Source: JAWKWH01 sp040830725
GTDB taxonomy: Bacteria > Pseudomonadota > Alphaproteobacteria > Rhizobiales > Rhizobiaceae
Assembly (NCBI GenBank): GCA_040830725.1
Contig: JBFOMG010000038.1
Span: 62,001 to 126,000 of the forward strand
Direction of reading: 5' to 3'
DNA: 64,000 nt
Both the position numbers and the translations under genes were made by a program. The notes under the pieces are model-generated. The model saw nothing but the letters and a program-made list of their open reading frames with translations, made no database searches and was not told the DNA's origin. Positions 25,373 through 34,202 of the stretch are shown piece after piece. Position 1 is the first letter of the stretch, and every line of letters starts with the position of its first letter.

Positions 25373-27241
25373 TTGAAACGCGGGGCATGGCTCGGCGCCG
25401 CAGTTCTGTCGGTACTTCTGCTTGTTTTACACATCACGTTTGACAACGCCTTGTCGGCGTTCCGCGGCAAGACCTTTGACGTTTATCAGACGCTGCTTCC
25501 CGCACCCGCAATCTCCTCGCCGGTTGTCCTTGTCGCCATCGACGATGAAAGCCTTGAGGAATTCGGTCGCTGGCCATGGAACCGCGGACAGGTCGCACGA
25601 TTGGTCGATGCCGTGCGCTTGTCCGGCGCGACCGCGATCGGATTGGATATACTGTTTCCGGAGCCTGACACGGCGTCTGGAGGCGCCGAAGGTGACAATC
25701 TTCTGGCCATGGCATTGGCCAGCGCACCCACGGTTCTGGCGGTGAGCACAAACAATGTCCCTGCGGCCAATCAGCTGGAACCGAAGGCGGGCTGGTCGCT
25801 GGTCGGCAACGTTCCAGACAGGCTTCCGTCATTTGAGGGCACCATTGGTTCGATGAGCCAGCTGAATGACGCCGCAGCCGGTCTTGGAATCATCAGGGCA
25901 ATTCCGGACGGGGATGGCACATTGCGAAGACTGCCCCTCGTGTGGTTGCAATCCGATGCGGATGGCGTCCGGTTGTGGCCATCATTCGCCCTGGAACTCG
26001 TCAGGCTTCACATCGGAGAGACGGGGTTTGCGGCGAGAATGGAATCCGGCGGCTTTGATGCGCTCAAGCTTGGCAATAACATTGTTCCGCTCAACCCGGA
26101 TGGATCGGTCCTGCTTCGCGAGCGCTTTGGCAGTGTTGCCGCAGTCTCGGCGGCACCACTCTTGCAAGGAGAAACATCGCCGGCGCTTGCCGGGGCCATC
26201 GCGGTTATTGCCGTCAATGCGGCGGGACTCGATCAGTATCACACAACGCCAGCGCAGGTCGCCAGGCTCGGGGCCGACATCCACGCGATGCTGATAGAAC
26301 AGATCCTCACTGGCGAATATCCGGCAGAACCACCATCGGCGATATGGCTTGAGCGGGGCTGGTTTGCCGCCGGTTCGGTGCTGATCCTGATATTCGCCGG
26401 GATGATAAGTGTTCGGCCAGTGGTGTCAGTGACGGCCCTGTTGTTGATCATCACTTCGCCTTTCATCGGCGGATTGGCCGCGTTTGCCTTGCAACAGGAG
26501 CTGTATGAGGGTCTGCAACCGGCAGGCGGCCTGCTGCTGGTTGCCATGGCGTCCGGCTATGCCAATTTTCGCGTCGCCGACCAAAGGCGCAAAATTCTGG
26601 CTCGCCAGTTCTCGCAATTTCTGTCGCCGGCCATCGTTCGCCAGCTAGCCAAAAGCGACGCTGAGGCAATGATCGCCGTCGAAAAGCGCGAGGTGACCGT
26701 CCTGATCATGGATATTCGCGGATTCACTGCAATGACTCACACGCTCGCAGCAAGCGAAATCGTCACTGTTGTCAATCACTTCCTGGGAATTGCGACGGAT
26801 GAAATCCTGAAACGTGACGGCACAATAGACAAATTCATGGGCGACGCAGTGCTGGCCATCTGGAATGCCCCGATTGAAGTCCCCGATCATGCCGACCGGG
26901 CGCTGTCCGCGGCCTTGGCGATCATAAATCGCGTTCAGGCTGAAAATGAAAGACTGGAAGCGCAAGGATTACCATCCTTGCGCGTCGGTGCCGGGTTGGA
27001 AACAGGTGTGTGCTCGGTTGGAAATTTTGGTTCGGCGCGCCGTATCGACTACACCGCCATCGGAGACACCGTGAACATGGCTTCCAGGCTTGAGGGCGCT
27101 ACAAAGAAAGTCGGTGTACCGCTGCTGACAGGCCCCGGATTTTGCGCCTCGGTTTCCGCGCCGCTCAACCCTCTCGGTCCAGTCGAGCTTCAGGGATTTG
27201 AAGAGACAATCGAAACCTTCAGCACGTATGACCGCAGTTAA
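25373..27241 (+). CDS. CHASE2-domain class IIIb adenylate cyclase
   Basis: A 622-residue membrane protein: an N-terminal membrane helix, a periplasmic CHASE2 sensor (about residues 25-320), three membrane helices (330-400), and a cyclase domain (about 430-610). The catalytic residues are visible: metal-binding D447 and D491, the adenine-selecting pair K487/T561, and transition-state N568 and R572. The K/T pair marks class IIIb adenylate cyclases, so it should make cAMP from ATP. It is third in a barrel-FecR-cyclase operon and faces a Crp-type regulator across 16 bp. TTG start with AGGGA about 10 bases upstream. Confidence 0.9.
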   Translation: MKRGAWLGAAVLSVLLLVLHITFDNALSAFRGKTFDVYQTLLPAPAISSPVVLVAIDDESLEEFGRWPWNRGQVARLVDAVRLSGATAIGLDILFPEPDTASGGAEGDNLLAMALASAPTVLAVSTNNVPAANQLEPKAGWSLVGNVPDRLPSFEGTIGSMSQLNDAAAGLGIIRAIPDGDGTLRRLPLVWLQSDADGVRLWPSFALELVRLHIGETGFAARMESGGFDALKLGNNIVPLNPDGSVLLRERFGSVAAVSAAPLLQGETSPALAGAIAVIAVNAAGLDQYHTTPAQVARLGADIHAMLIEQILTGEYPAEPPSAIWLERGWFAAGSVLILIFAGMISVRPVVSVTALLLIITSPFIGGLAAFALQQELYEGLQPAGGLLLVAMASGYANFRVADQRRKILARQFSQFLSPAIVRQLAKSDAEAMIAVEKREVTVLIMDIRGFTAMTHTLAASEIVTVVNHFLGIATDEILKRDGTIDKFMGDAVLAIWNAPIEVPDHADRALSAALAIINRVQAENERLEAQGLPSLRVGAGLETGVCSVGNFGSARRIDYTAIGDTVNMASRLEGATKKVGVPLLTGPGFCASVSAPLNPLGPVELQGFEETIETFSTYDRS

Positions 27242-27257
27242 GCGGACTTTTTTTCGG

Positions 27258-27947
27258 TCACGAGGTGTCGTTCCAACCAGCTGAGATGCGCCGGGAAAGT
27301 TCCTGAACATCTTTCAGCACAACACCACCGCGAGCGCGCTCTATAACGTCCGCCCGATCCAGGGATGCCATCTCGCGTGAAACTGCCTCGCGACTGCAGC
27401 CAATCCGCTCAGCTAGCGCCTGCTGAACCGGTGGGGGCGAAACGATCCTCTGACCCTGATGGCCCATTCGGGGACGTGATAGTCGGAGCAGTTCACTGTA
27501 GAGACGGTACTTTGCTTTGAGGAATGAGCGCTCGGCGACCCGCATGTTGAGATCGCGAATCCGCGCGGAAAGGATTTTCAGAAGCTCGATGGCGACGTCG
27601 GGCGCATCACGCATGATATCGACAAACACAGTGCGCGGTACGGACAGGAGTTTTGTTGAAACCATCGCCGTGATGTTGGCCGATCGCGCCTGGCCGTCAA
27701 TGGCCGCCTGCTCGCCAAAGAAATCCCCGTCGCCGAATTCGCCAAGAATCGCCTCTTGGCCGGTGGCAAATCGCAGAATCACCCTGACCCTGCCGCTGAT
27801 GATGAAGCGAACATCATGGCTTTCGTCGAGAAAGTCGACGATGAGTTCGTGCTCACCATGTTCAGTGACATTGCAAAGCGAAGACCACTTCTGATCCTGG
27901 ACATCGCTCAAAGAACTGAACAATGAAAATGTCTTGAGTGAAACCAT
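27258..27947 (-). CDS. Crp/Fnr-family transcriptional regulator
   Basis: A 229-residue regulator. The cyclic-nucleotide-binding barrel spans residues 15-120 (phosphate cassette FFGEQAAIDGQARSA, which matches the FGE-x10-RSA cAMP-binding type). The C-terminal winged helix has the recognition helix GCSREAVSREMASL, retaining the Arg-Glu-x-x-x-Arg triad that reads TGTGA in E. coli CRP. ATG at 27947 has GAGGATC upstream. It faces the cyclase gene tail to tail (16 bp apart). The two probably form a cAMP circuit. Confidence 0.9.
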   Translation of the reverse strand: MVSLKTFSLFSSLSDVQDQKWSSLCNVTEHGEHELIVDFLDESHDVRFIISGRVRVILRFATGQEAILGEFGDGDFFGEQAAIDGQARSANITAMVSTKLLSVPRTVFVDIMRDAPDVAIELLKILSARIRDLNMRVAERSFLKAKYRLYSELLRLSRPRMGHQGQRIVSPPPVQQALAERIGCSREAVSREMASLDRADVIERARGGVVLKDVQELSRRISAGWNDTS

Positions 27948-28012
27948 CGTTGATCCTCGCACAATCAATAATATACGAACATAACACGCCTTTTACGTAT
28001 CGGAAATTACAT

Positions 28013-28043
28013 GGAAAACCGGCCTGCCGGGAGGCAGGCCGGT
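28013..28043 (-). terminator. Hairpin terminator of the small exported protein gene
   Basis: A perfect 11-bp stem ACCGGCCTGCC / GGCAGGCCGGT with loop GGGA at 28018-28043. Read leftward the hairpin is followed by TTTTCC, so it can stop transcripts of the minus-strand gene ending at 28069. Confidence 0.75.
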
Positions 28044-28068
28044 CGCAAGGAGGTCAGTTCAGCCGGAC

Positions 28069-28323
28069 TTAGCGGCTGTTGTGGCCACACTCATAGTCCG
28101 TTGCGGCAACTTCACCAGCAATATGACAATGCTGCGGCTTCAGGCGAGGCTGGTAGGTAGGCGGAACGCGAACGACCCGAACAACAACAGGCTCTGCGCC
28201 ATTGTCGCCTGCTGCGCCTTGGCCACCGTTTCCACCCTGTCCATTGGCGCCACGCGCAATCGCGGTGCCGGTGACTGCAAAGCTGGTGATAAGAGCAAGT
28301 GCGATAATCTTTTTCATTTTCAT
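28069..28323 (-). CDS. Small exported glycine-rich protein
   Basis: An 84-residue protein. Signal peptide MKMKKIIALALITSFAVTGTAIA, then a glycine/glutamine-rich stretch (NGQGGNGGQGAAGDNG) and a basic/His-rich C-terminus with two cysteines. The frame reaches 28440 but only the part after ATG 28323 (CGGAGA upstream) makes a signal peptide; a second ATG 6 bp inside is equally possible. No family recognised. A TGTGC-GCCGGG-TCACA site lies at 28386-28401, 63 bases upstream of this ATG. Confidence 0.7.
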   Translation of the reverse strand: MKMKKIIALALITSFAVTGTAIARGANGQGGNGGQGAAGDNGAEPVVVRVVRVPPTYQPRLKPQHCHIAGEVAATDYECGHNSR

Positions 28324-28385
28324 TCTCCGTGTTTGGGTTTGCTGTTGAACACGAAGCCAAGATGCCTCCGAACGATCATGAACGC

Positions 28386-28401
28386 TGTGCGCCGGGTCAC
28401 A
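28386..28401. promoter_or_regulatory. Candidate CRP/cAMP site
   Basis: TGTGC-GCCGGG-TCACA, that is TGTG-N8-CACA with one mismatch to TGTGA-N6-TCACA. It lies 63 bases upstream of the ATG of the small exported protein gene. A second copy of the same pattern is at 23109-23124. Confidence 0.4.
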
Positions 28402-28511
28402 GGTATATTTACTTCTTGTTAAGCATCTGAATTCACTCAATATTATCTCAAAGAAAGCTGGCGCCAGAACGATTCAAGCGTTGTTCAGCGGCCAAGAAGC
28501 GCCATGCACGA

Positions 28512-28547
28512 TTGTGTCCACTAATTGGACCAAAGATATTGTACCAA
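28512..28547. promoter_or_regulatory. Candidate MocR operator repeats
   Basis: Two near-identical 9-mers TTGGACCAA (28525-28533) and TTGTACCAA (28539-28547), spaced 14 bases start to start, with a weaker third copy TTGTGTCCA at 28512. They lie about 60 bases upstream of the MocR regulator ATG. Repeated half-sites like this are the usual binding arrangement of MocR/GntR-type regulators. Confidence 0.5.
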
Positions 28548-28605
28548 GCCATCGGCCATCATATAACCGGGCAGGTTTTTGGTTTCCGCGTATCGGGGCA
28601 TTCCA

Positions 28606-30096
28606 ATGGCGACACGTAATGATAACACAATGTGGTCGGGCCTGTTCTCGATCACGCCGAGTTCCGGCCAAACACTCCAGGCGCAAATCCGTCAGGCGAT
28701 CGTCGCTGCGATACTGGATCGGCAGATATCGGTGAAAATGCCGCTGCCATCCTGCCGGGTCCTGGCAAAGAAACTCGGGGTCGCCCGCGGAACTGTTGTT
28801 CTCGCCTTTCAACAATTGGTGGACCAGGGGTTTCTTGTGGCCCGCGAGCGCCGTGGGCACTTCGTCAATCCAGACGTTCTGACGACACCGGACCAGCCGC
28901 AACCCGTTTCAGCTTCCGATCAAAAACAGGTCGACTGGCGTTCACGGACTGTAACCAGCGCGCGTGATCTTCCCAAACCCGACAAGCCTCAAAACTGGCA
29001 GAGTTCGGCCTACCCATTCATTTATGGGCAGTTCGACCCGTCCCTGTTCCCAACTGCAGAATGGCGCGAATGCAATCGCATGGCGCTGGCGGTGCTTGAG
29101 ATCAACAACTGGGCGTCGGATATGTTTGAGCAGGACGACCCACTTCTGGTCGAGCAAATCCAGGCCAGAATGCTCCCCAAACGCGGAATTTTCGCCCGGC
29201 CGGAAGAGATCATGATCACGCTCGGTGCACAAAACGCGCTTTACATGCTGGCCGCGTTGCTGATGTCAAAGGGTACGCGAGTAGCGATGGAGAATCCCGG
29301 TTATCCCGATGCACGCAGCATATTCCGGCTCGCTGGCGCCAATGTGGTTCCCGTTGCCAACGACAATCAGGGGCTGATCGTCTCGCAGTTGCCAAAAAAC
29401 TGCCAGTTCGCATTTACGACTCCAAGTCATCAATGCCCGACCATGGTCTCAATGACGGCGCCAAGACGCAAGGAGTTGCTCGAACAGGCGGCGCAAAACG
29501 ACATGATCATCATAGAGGATGACTATGACAGCCAGTTGCTGGATGACGCACCCGAGCCGGCGCTCAAGAGCCTGGACCGGTCCGGCAGGGTAATCTATGT
29601 CGGCTCCCTGTCGAAAACATTGGCACCAGGATTGCGCGTTGGCTACATCGTTGCGTCTCCTGATTTGATCGCCGAACTAAGGGCTTTTCGCAGATTCGTA
29701 TTGAGACACCCACCGGCAAATAACCAGCGATCCGTGGCGTTGTTTCTGTCTCTGGGCCACCACGATACACTGGTGAGAAAACTTGCCGCTGCCTTCGGTG
29801 AGCGCCGCGAACGCATCATTCAATCGGTCAAGGAACATTTGCCGGAATGGTCTGTTGGTCAGGCGAAGTCCGGCACCTCGCTTTGGCTGAAGGGGCCGGA
29901 TTCAGTCGACACTGCTTTCTTGGCCGCATGCGCCGAGAAACGGGGAGTGCTAGTCGAACCCGGCGCAATCTTCTTTGCGGGAGACAACAAACCTGCGAAT
30001 TTCATGCGGCTGGGCATATCATCAATCCCACTGCGCCGCATTGACAAAGGCGTTGTTGAATTGGCTGCGGCGGCCGCAGAAATACAAAACCAATGA
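28606..30096 (+). CDS. MocR-type GntR regulator with aminotransferase-like domain
   Basis: A 496-residue regulator with an N-terminal winged helix (residues 10-85: LQAQIRQAIVAAILDRQISV, LGVARGTVVLAFQQLVDQGF in pieces) and a fold-type I aminotransferase-like effector domain (from about 150) with the PLP lysine in VGSLSKTLAPGLRVGY. Such proteins regulate by binding PLP and an amino compound. Start at the ATG 28606; the TTG nine codons upstream is possible. 112 bp downstream is an MttB-family methyltransferase gene, so the regulator probably controls methylated-amine use. Repeated TTG-CCAA boxes lie upstream. Confidence 0.88.
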   Translation: MATRNDNTMWSGLFSITPSSGQTLQAQIRQAIVAAILDRQISVKMPLPSCRVLAKKLGVARGTVVLAFQQLVDQGFLVARERRGHFVNPDVLTTPDQPQPVSASDQKQVDWRSRTVTSARDLPKPDKPQNWQSSAYPFIYGQFDPSLFPTAEWRECNRMALAVLEINNWASDMFEQDDPLLVEQIQARMLPKRGIFARPEEIMITLGAQNALYMLAALLMSKGTRVAMENPGYPDARSIFRLAGANVVPVANDNQGLIVSQLPKNCQFAFTTPSHQCPTMVSMTAPRRKELLEQAAQNDMIIIEDDYDSQLLDDAPEPALKSLDRSGRVIYVGSLSKTLAPGLRVGYIVASPDLIAELRAFRRFVLRHPPANNQRSVALFLSLGHHDTLVRKLAAAFGERRERIIQSVKEHLPEWSVGQAKSGTSLWLKGPDSVDTAFLAACAEKRGVLVEPGAIFFAGDNKPANFMRLGISSIPLRRIDKGVVELAAAAAEIQNQ

Positions 30097-30208
30097 CCTG
30101 CTCGTGCCGCGCGTGGCGTTTTTGCGCCATCAGTGGTCGCATTTCTCATCGTCAATGAGCTTGTGCCCATGAAAAATCCGGAAAAAATTTCACGAAGTGG
30201 GTGAGCCA

Positions 30209-31783
30209 ATGCAGCGACCGGAACGTGGGAATGATGGTGCATCCAGACGCTCCGGAGGGCGCGAGGCCAGGCGCGCCATGCGCGCCGCGCCGTTGGCAGA
30301 CGAAGTCAAACCGGTTCGGGCCGGCTTGGAAGGTGGAACCTACAAACCATTATCCGCGAACGACCTGGACAGCATAAACGAGGCGGTACTGACCGTCCTG
30401 GAAACGGTCGGCTTTGCCGACGCAATTCCGTCATGCATCGAAGCATGTACACGCATCGGCGCAATCTATGGTGATGACGAGCGCCTGCGGTTTCCGCGTA
30501 ATCTGGTTTTATCGACCGTCGAAAACGCAGCGCGCAATTTTGTCCTGCACGCTCAAAACCCAAAATATGACCTGCAGCCCGGCGGCAAACGTGTCCATTT
30601 TGGTACCGCCGGCGCGGCTGTTCATCTGGTTGATGTCGAGAATCGCGAATATCGTGAATCGACGCTCCGCGACATCTATGACGCCGCCAGAATCGTTGAG
30701 ACGCTGGACAATGTGCATTTTTTCCAGCGGCCAATGGTGGCCCGCGACATGGCCGACCCAGCCGATCTTGATTTCAACACGCTCTATGCCGCCTTGTGTG
30801 GCACAACCAAACATGTCGGCACCAGTTTCACCGTGCGCGAAAATGTCGAAGCGGCACTAAAGCTCTGTTATATGATCGCCGGCGGCGAGGAGAATTTCCG
30901 CGCCCGTCCGTTTGTCTCAAACTCCAACTGTTTTGTTGTTCCACCAATGAAATTTGCCGAAGACGCCTGCGGCGTATTGGAGGCGTGTGTAAAAGGAGGA
31001 ATGCCTGTGCTGCTTCTGTCAGCAGGCCAGGCGGGTGCCACAGCCCCGGCCGCAGTCGCTGGCGCTGTCGTACAGGCCGTCGCCGAGGTGTTGGCAGGGC
31101 TTGTCTATGTCAATGCGCTGAAACCTGGCCATCCGGCGATGTTTGGCACCTGGCCGTTCGTCTCTGATTTGAGAACAGGCGCCATGTCCGGAGGATCGGG
31201 TGAACAGGCGCTGTTGACAGCAGCATGCGGACAGATGGCGCAGTATTATGACCTGCCGGGCGGCTCTGCTTCCGGCATGGCCGACGCCAAGCTGCCGGAT
31301 ATCCAGGCCGGCTACGAAAAAGGCATCTCGAACGTCATGGCAGGCCTCTCCGGTCTCAATCTGGTCTACGAGTCGGCCGGCATGCACGGTTCGCTGATGG
31401 GATTTTGTCTTGAAAGCCTCATCATCGACGATGATTTGATTGGCCAGTGCCTGCGCTGCGTTCGCGGTATCGAGGTGACTGAGGAATCACTCTCCGTGGC
31501 GACGATTGCGGATGTCTGTCAAAACGGTCCGGGACATTATCTCGGCCATGAGCAGACGCTCAACCTGATGCAGACCGAATACATCTACCCGCAACTGGGC
31601 GACAGGCTCAGCCCCAAGGAATGGGTCGAAAAAGACAAACCGGATATTGTTGAAAAGGCAATCGCCGAGAAGAACCGGATATTGACCAATTCCTTCCCGC
31701 GGCACGTCTCCAGGGAACTGGACGACCAGATCCGACAAACATTCGACAATGTGCATTTGCCGCGCAATCAGATGGGCTGGTAG
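30209..31783 (+). CDS. MttB-superfamily methyltransferase (non-pyrrolysine type)
   Basis: A 524-residue protein of the trimethylamine methyltransferase (MttB) superfamily. The residues before position 45 are basic and disordered. The barrel contains typical blocks such as FVSNSNCFVVPPMKFAEDACG, GGSGEQALL and GGSASGMADAKLPDIQAGYEKG. No in-frame TAG (pyrrolysine) is present, so it belongs to the group that demethylates quaternary amines such as glycine betaine or related compounds onto a corrinoid protein. No corrinoid partner gene is in the window. ATG 30209 has GGGTGAG upstream. MocR directly upstream supports a methylamine role. Confidence 0.85.
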   Translation: MQRPERGNDGASRRSGGREARRAMRAAPLADEVKPVRAGLEGGTYKPLSANDLDSINEAVLTVLETVGFADAIPSCIEACTRIGAIYGDDERLRFPRNLVLSTVENAARNFVLHAQNPKYDLQPGGKRVHFGTAGAAVHLVDVENREYRESTLRDIYDAARIVETLDNVHFFQRPMVARDMADPADLDFNTLYAALCGTTKHVGTSFTVRENVEAALKLCYMIAGGEENFRARPFVSNSNCFVVPPMKFAEDACGVLEACVKGGMPVLLLSAGQAGATAPAAVAGAVVQAVAEVLAGLVYVNALKPGHPAMFGTWPFVSDLRTGAMSGGSGEQALLTAACGQMAQYYDLPGGSASGMADAKLPDIQAGYEKGISNVMAGLSGLNLVYESAGMHGSLMGFCLESLIIDDDLIGQCLRCVRGIEVTEESLSVATIADVCQNGPGHYLGHEQTLNLMQTEYIYPQLGDRLSPKEWVEKDKPDIVEKAIAEKNRILTNSFPRHVSRELDDQIRQTFDNVHLPRNQMGW

Positions 31784-31819
31784 ACCACTTGAGCGTGTCT
31801 TGCCCAGAACGCGAAAACA

Positions 31820-33619
31820 TCAGTGATTGTTGCGCGGAATTCCTTTTGACTGCGCGACGCGCTGATATTTGACCGCGGGCTTGAGCACCATTCCCTCCGA
31901 CAATTGGTCAACCATACCGCGCTGGATCTCCTGCCATGGCGTCTGGTGTTCGGGGTAATTGTAACCACCCGCCGATTCCAGCTCCTCCTTGCGAGAACTC
32001 AGTTCTTCGTCTGATATCAGTATGTTGGCTGTACAATTATTCAGGTCGATACGAACCCTGTCGCCACTCTTCAGTAGTGCAAGCCCCCCGCCGATAGCTG
32101 CTTCCGGCGACGCGTTGAGGATTGATGGCGAGCCTGAAGTTCCAGACTGCCGTCCGTCACCGATACACGGCAGAGACGTCACGCCCTGCTTGATGAGATA
32201 ATCCGGCGGCTGCATGTTGACCACTTCTGCCGCGCCTGGATAGCCGACCGGACCGGCGCCCCGCATGAACAACATTGTGTTGGCGTCAAGTTTCAGCGAC
32301 GGATCGTCGATCCTGTCGTGATAATCCTCCGGGCCATCGAAGACGATCGCCGTTCCTTCAAACGCCATCGGATCGTCGGGATTTGACAGATAGCGCTGGC
32401 GAAACTCCTCAGAGATCACACTGGTCTTCATGATCGCGCTGTCGAACAGATTGCCCTTCAGATTGATGAAACCGGCATTCTCGACAAGTGAATTGCCGAT
32501 GGATCGGATGACGTCATCATTCGTCGAAACAGCTTCTGCACAGTTCTCACGCAAACTGCGTCCATTGGCGGTGACCGCATCCGGATGCGGCAGCAGATCG
32601 TTGCGTAAAAGTTCACCGATCACCGCCGGAACGCCTCCGGCACGACAATAATCCTCGCCGAGATATTCGCCGGCAGGCTGCAAATTGACCAGCAACGGCA
32701 CTTCGTGGCCGATATTTTGCCAGTCGTCATTGTCGAGTGGCACACCGAGGTGCCGTGCCACCGCATTCATGTGAATCGGTGCATTGGTAGAACCGCCGAT
32801 TGCCGAATTGACCACGATGGCGTTCTCAAACGCCTCCCGGGTCATGATGTCGGAAGGCTTCAGATCCTCGTGCACCATGCCGACAATGCGGTGGCCGGTC
32901 GCATAGGCTATCTGCCCGCGTTCACGATAGGGCGCCGGAATTGCCGCCGAGCCCGGTAGCTGCATTCCGAGCGCTTCAGCCAGCGAATTCATCGTGGTCG
33001 CCGTACCCATCGTATTGCAATAGCCGACTGAAGGAACGGAAGACGCCACGCGCGCCATGAACTCCGCATAGTCGATTTCACCTGCTGCAAGCAGTTCGCG
33101 AGATTTCCACACGATCGTGCCGGAACCCGCCCTCTTGCCGTCATGCCAGCCATTGAGCATCGGACCGACCGACAGCGCAATCGCCGGAATATTGACCGTT
33201 GCTGCCGCCATCAACAGCGCTGGTGTGGTCTTGTCGCAGCCGATCGTCAAAACAACACCGTCGATCGGATACCCGTAAAGTGCCTCGACCAGTCCAAGAT
33301 AGGCGAGATTGCGATCCAACGAGGCAGTCGGCCGTTTGCCGGTTTCCTGGATCGGATGCACCGGAACCTCAAAGGCAATGCCCCCCGCAGCAACGATGCC
33401 CTCGCGCACTCTCTTGGCGAGTTCAACATGATGACGGTTGCAAGGCGACAGGTCTGATCCCGTCTGGGCAATGGCGATGATCGGCTTGCCCGATTGCAAT
33501 TCCTCGCGGGTAATGCCGAAATTGAGGTAACGCTCGATATACATCGCCGTCATTCCCGGATCGTCCGGATTGTCGAACCACGCCTGCGATCTGAGTTTAA
33601 GCGGCTTTCCTTCAGCCAT
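31820..33619 (-). CDS. IlvD/Edd-family sugar-acid dehydratase, L-arabinonate dehydratase-like
   Basis: A 599-residue [2Fe-2S] dehydratase. Cluster cysteines C60 (SDLSPCNRHH), C128 (TIGCDKTTPA) and C201 (GYCNTMGTATTMNS), and the metal-binding Lys130 next to C128, are at spacings expected for L-arabinonate/xylonate dehydratase-type members. The SGTSGSPSILNASPEAA block with the catalytic Ser is present near the C-terminus. It would convert an aldonic acid to a 2-keto-3-deoxy acid, rather than act in branched-chain amino-acid synthesis. The ATG at 33619 has GGAGAC upstream. The frame is open to 34096, but that part is antisense to coxG. Confidence 0.88.
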   Translation of the reverse strand: MAEGKPLKLRSQAWFDNPDDPGMTAMYIERYLNFGITREELQSGKPIIAIAQTGSDLSPCNRHHVELAKRVREGIVAAGGIAFEVPVHPIQETGKRPTASLDRNLAYLGLVEALYGYPIDGVVLTIGCDKTTPALLMAAATVNIPAIALSVGPMLNGWHDGKRAGSGTIVWKSRELLAAGEIDYAEFMARVASSVPSVGYCNTMGTATTMNSLAEALGMQLPGSAAIPAPYRERGQIAYATGHRIVGMVHEDLKPSDIMTREAFENAIVVNSAIGGSTNAPIHMNAVARHLGVPLDNDDWQNIGHEVPLLVNLQPAGEYLGEDYCRAGGVPAVIGELLRNDLLPHPDAVTANGRSLRENCAEAVSTNDDVIRSIGNSLVENAGFINLKGNLFDSAIMKTSVISEEFRQRYLSNPDDPMAFEGTAIVFDGPEDYHDRIDDPSLKLDANTMLFMRGAGPVGYPGAAEVVNMQPPDYLIKQGVTSLPCIGDGRQSGTSGSPSILNASPEAAIGGGLALLKSGDRVRIDLNNCTANILISDEELSSRKEELESAGGYNYPEHQTPWQEIQRGMVDQLSEGMVLKPAVKYQRVAQSKGIPRNNH

Positions 33620-33740
33620 GTCGTCTCCATTCTGTTTTCCGTTGGTTATGCCATGCCACCTGTAACCGCAAGCGCAATAGACAGCGCGACAGCACTGTTG
33701 TAACCGGTAGCGATCAGAACTGTTGTTGCGAGGATTCCCG

Positions 33741-34190
33741 ATGGCCGTAAACATGGAAGGCGAAGAGCGTATTGAAGCGCCGATTGATAAGGTCTGGGAA
33801 GCACTTAATGATCCCAAGGTCCTGAAAGACTGCATTCCCGGCTGTGAGACGCTCGAGATGAAATCGCCGACCGAAATGGAAGCAACGGTTTCGCTCAAGA
33901 TAGGTCCGATCAAGGCCAAATTCACAGGCCAGGTCGAGCTCAAAAATCTCAAACCCCCGCACTCATATACCATTGCTGGTGAAGGCAAAGGCGGGGTCGC
34001 CGGCTTCGCCAAGGGCGGCGCTGACGTCAGCCTGACCGAAGATGGTCCTGATGCTACGGTTTTGAAATATGCTGCAAAGGCCGATGTGGGCGGCAAGATG
34101 GCCCAGCTTGGCAGCCGGTTGATTCAGTCGACGTCAAAAAAGCTCGCTGGGAAATTCTTCAGCAATTTCAATGACAAGGTCAGCGGGTAG
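33741..34190 (+). CDS. coxG: CoxG-like SRPBCC protein
   Basis: A 149-residue CoxG-type protein of the START/SRPBCC fold (KVWEALNDPKVLKDCIPGCETLEMKSPTE). Family knowledge: CoxG anchors or assembles CO dehydrogenase at the membrane and is normally encoded with coxMSL. Here it lies about 22 kb from coxSLM, alone on the plus strand between two minus-strand genes. The ATG at 33741 has GAGGATTC upstream; the frame start at 33723 is rejected. A role in assembly of the form II hydroxylase is inferred from family membership. Confidence 0.88.
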   Translation: MAVNMEGEERIEAPIDKVWEALNDPKVLKDCIPGCETLEMKSPTEMEATVSLKIGPIKAKFTGQVELKNLKPPHSYTIAGEGKGGVAGFAKGGADVSLTEDGPDATVLKYAAKADVGGKMAQLGSRLIQSTSKKLAGKFFSNFNDKVSG

Positions 34191-34202
34191 AGCGGTTCAC
34201 AG

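Noticed and set aside
30209..31783. Pyrrolysine in the MttB-like protein
   Set aside because: No in-frame TAG occurs inside the gene; the protein belongs to the non-Pyl branch.
33620..34096. N-terminal extension of the dehydratase frame (to 758 residues)
   Set aside because: This stretch is antisense to coxG and lacks family similarity. The ATG at 33619 has a ribosome site and gives a normal family start.
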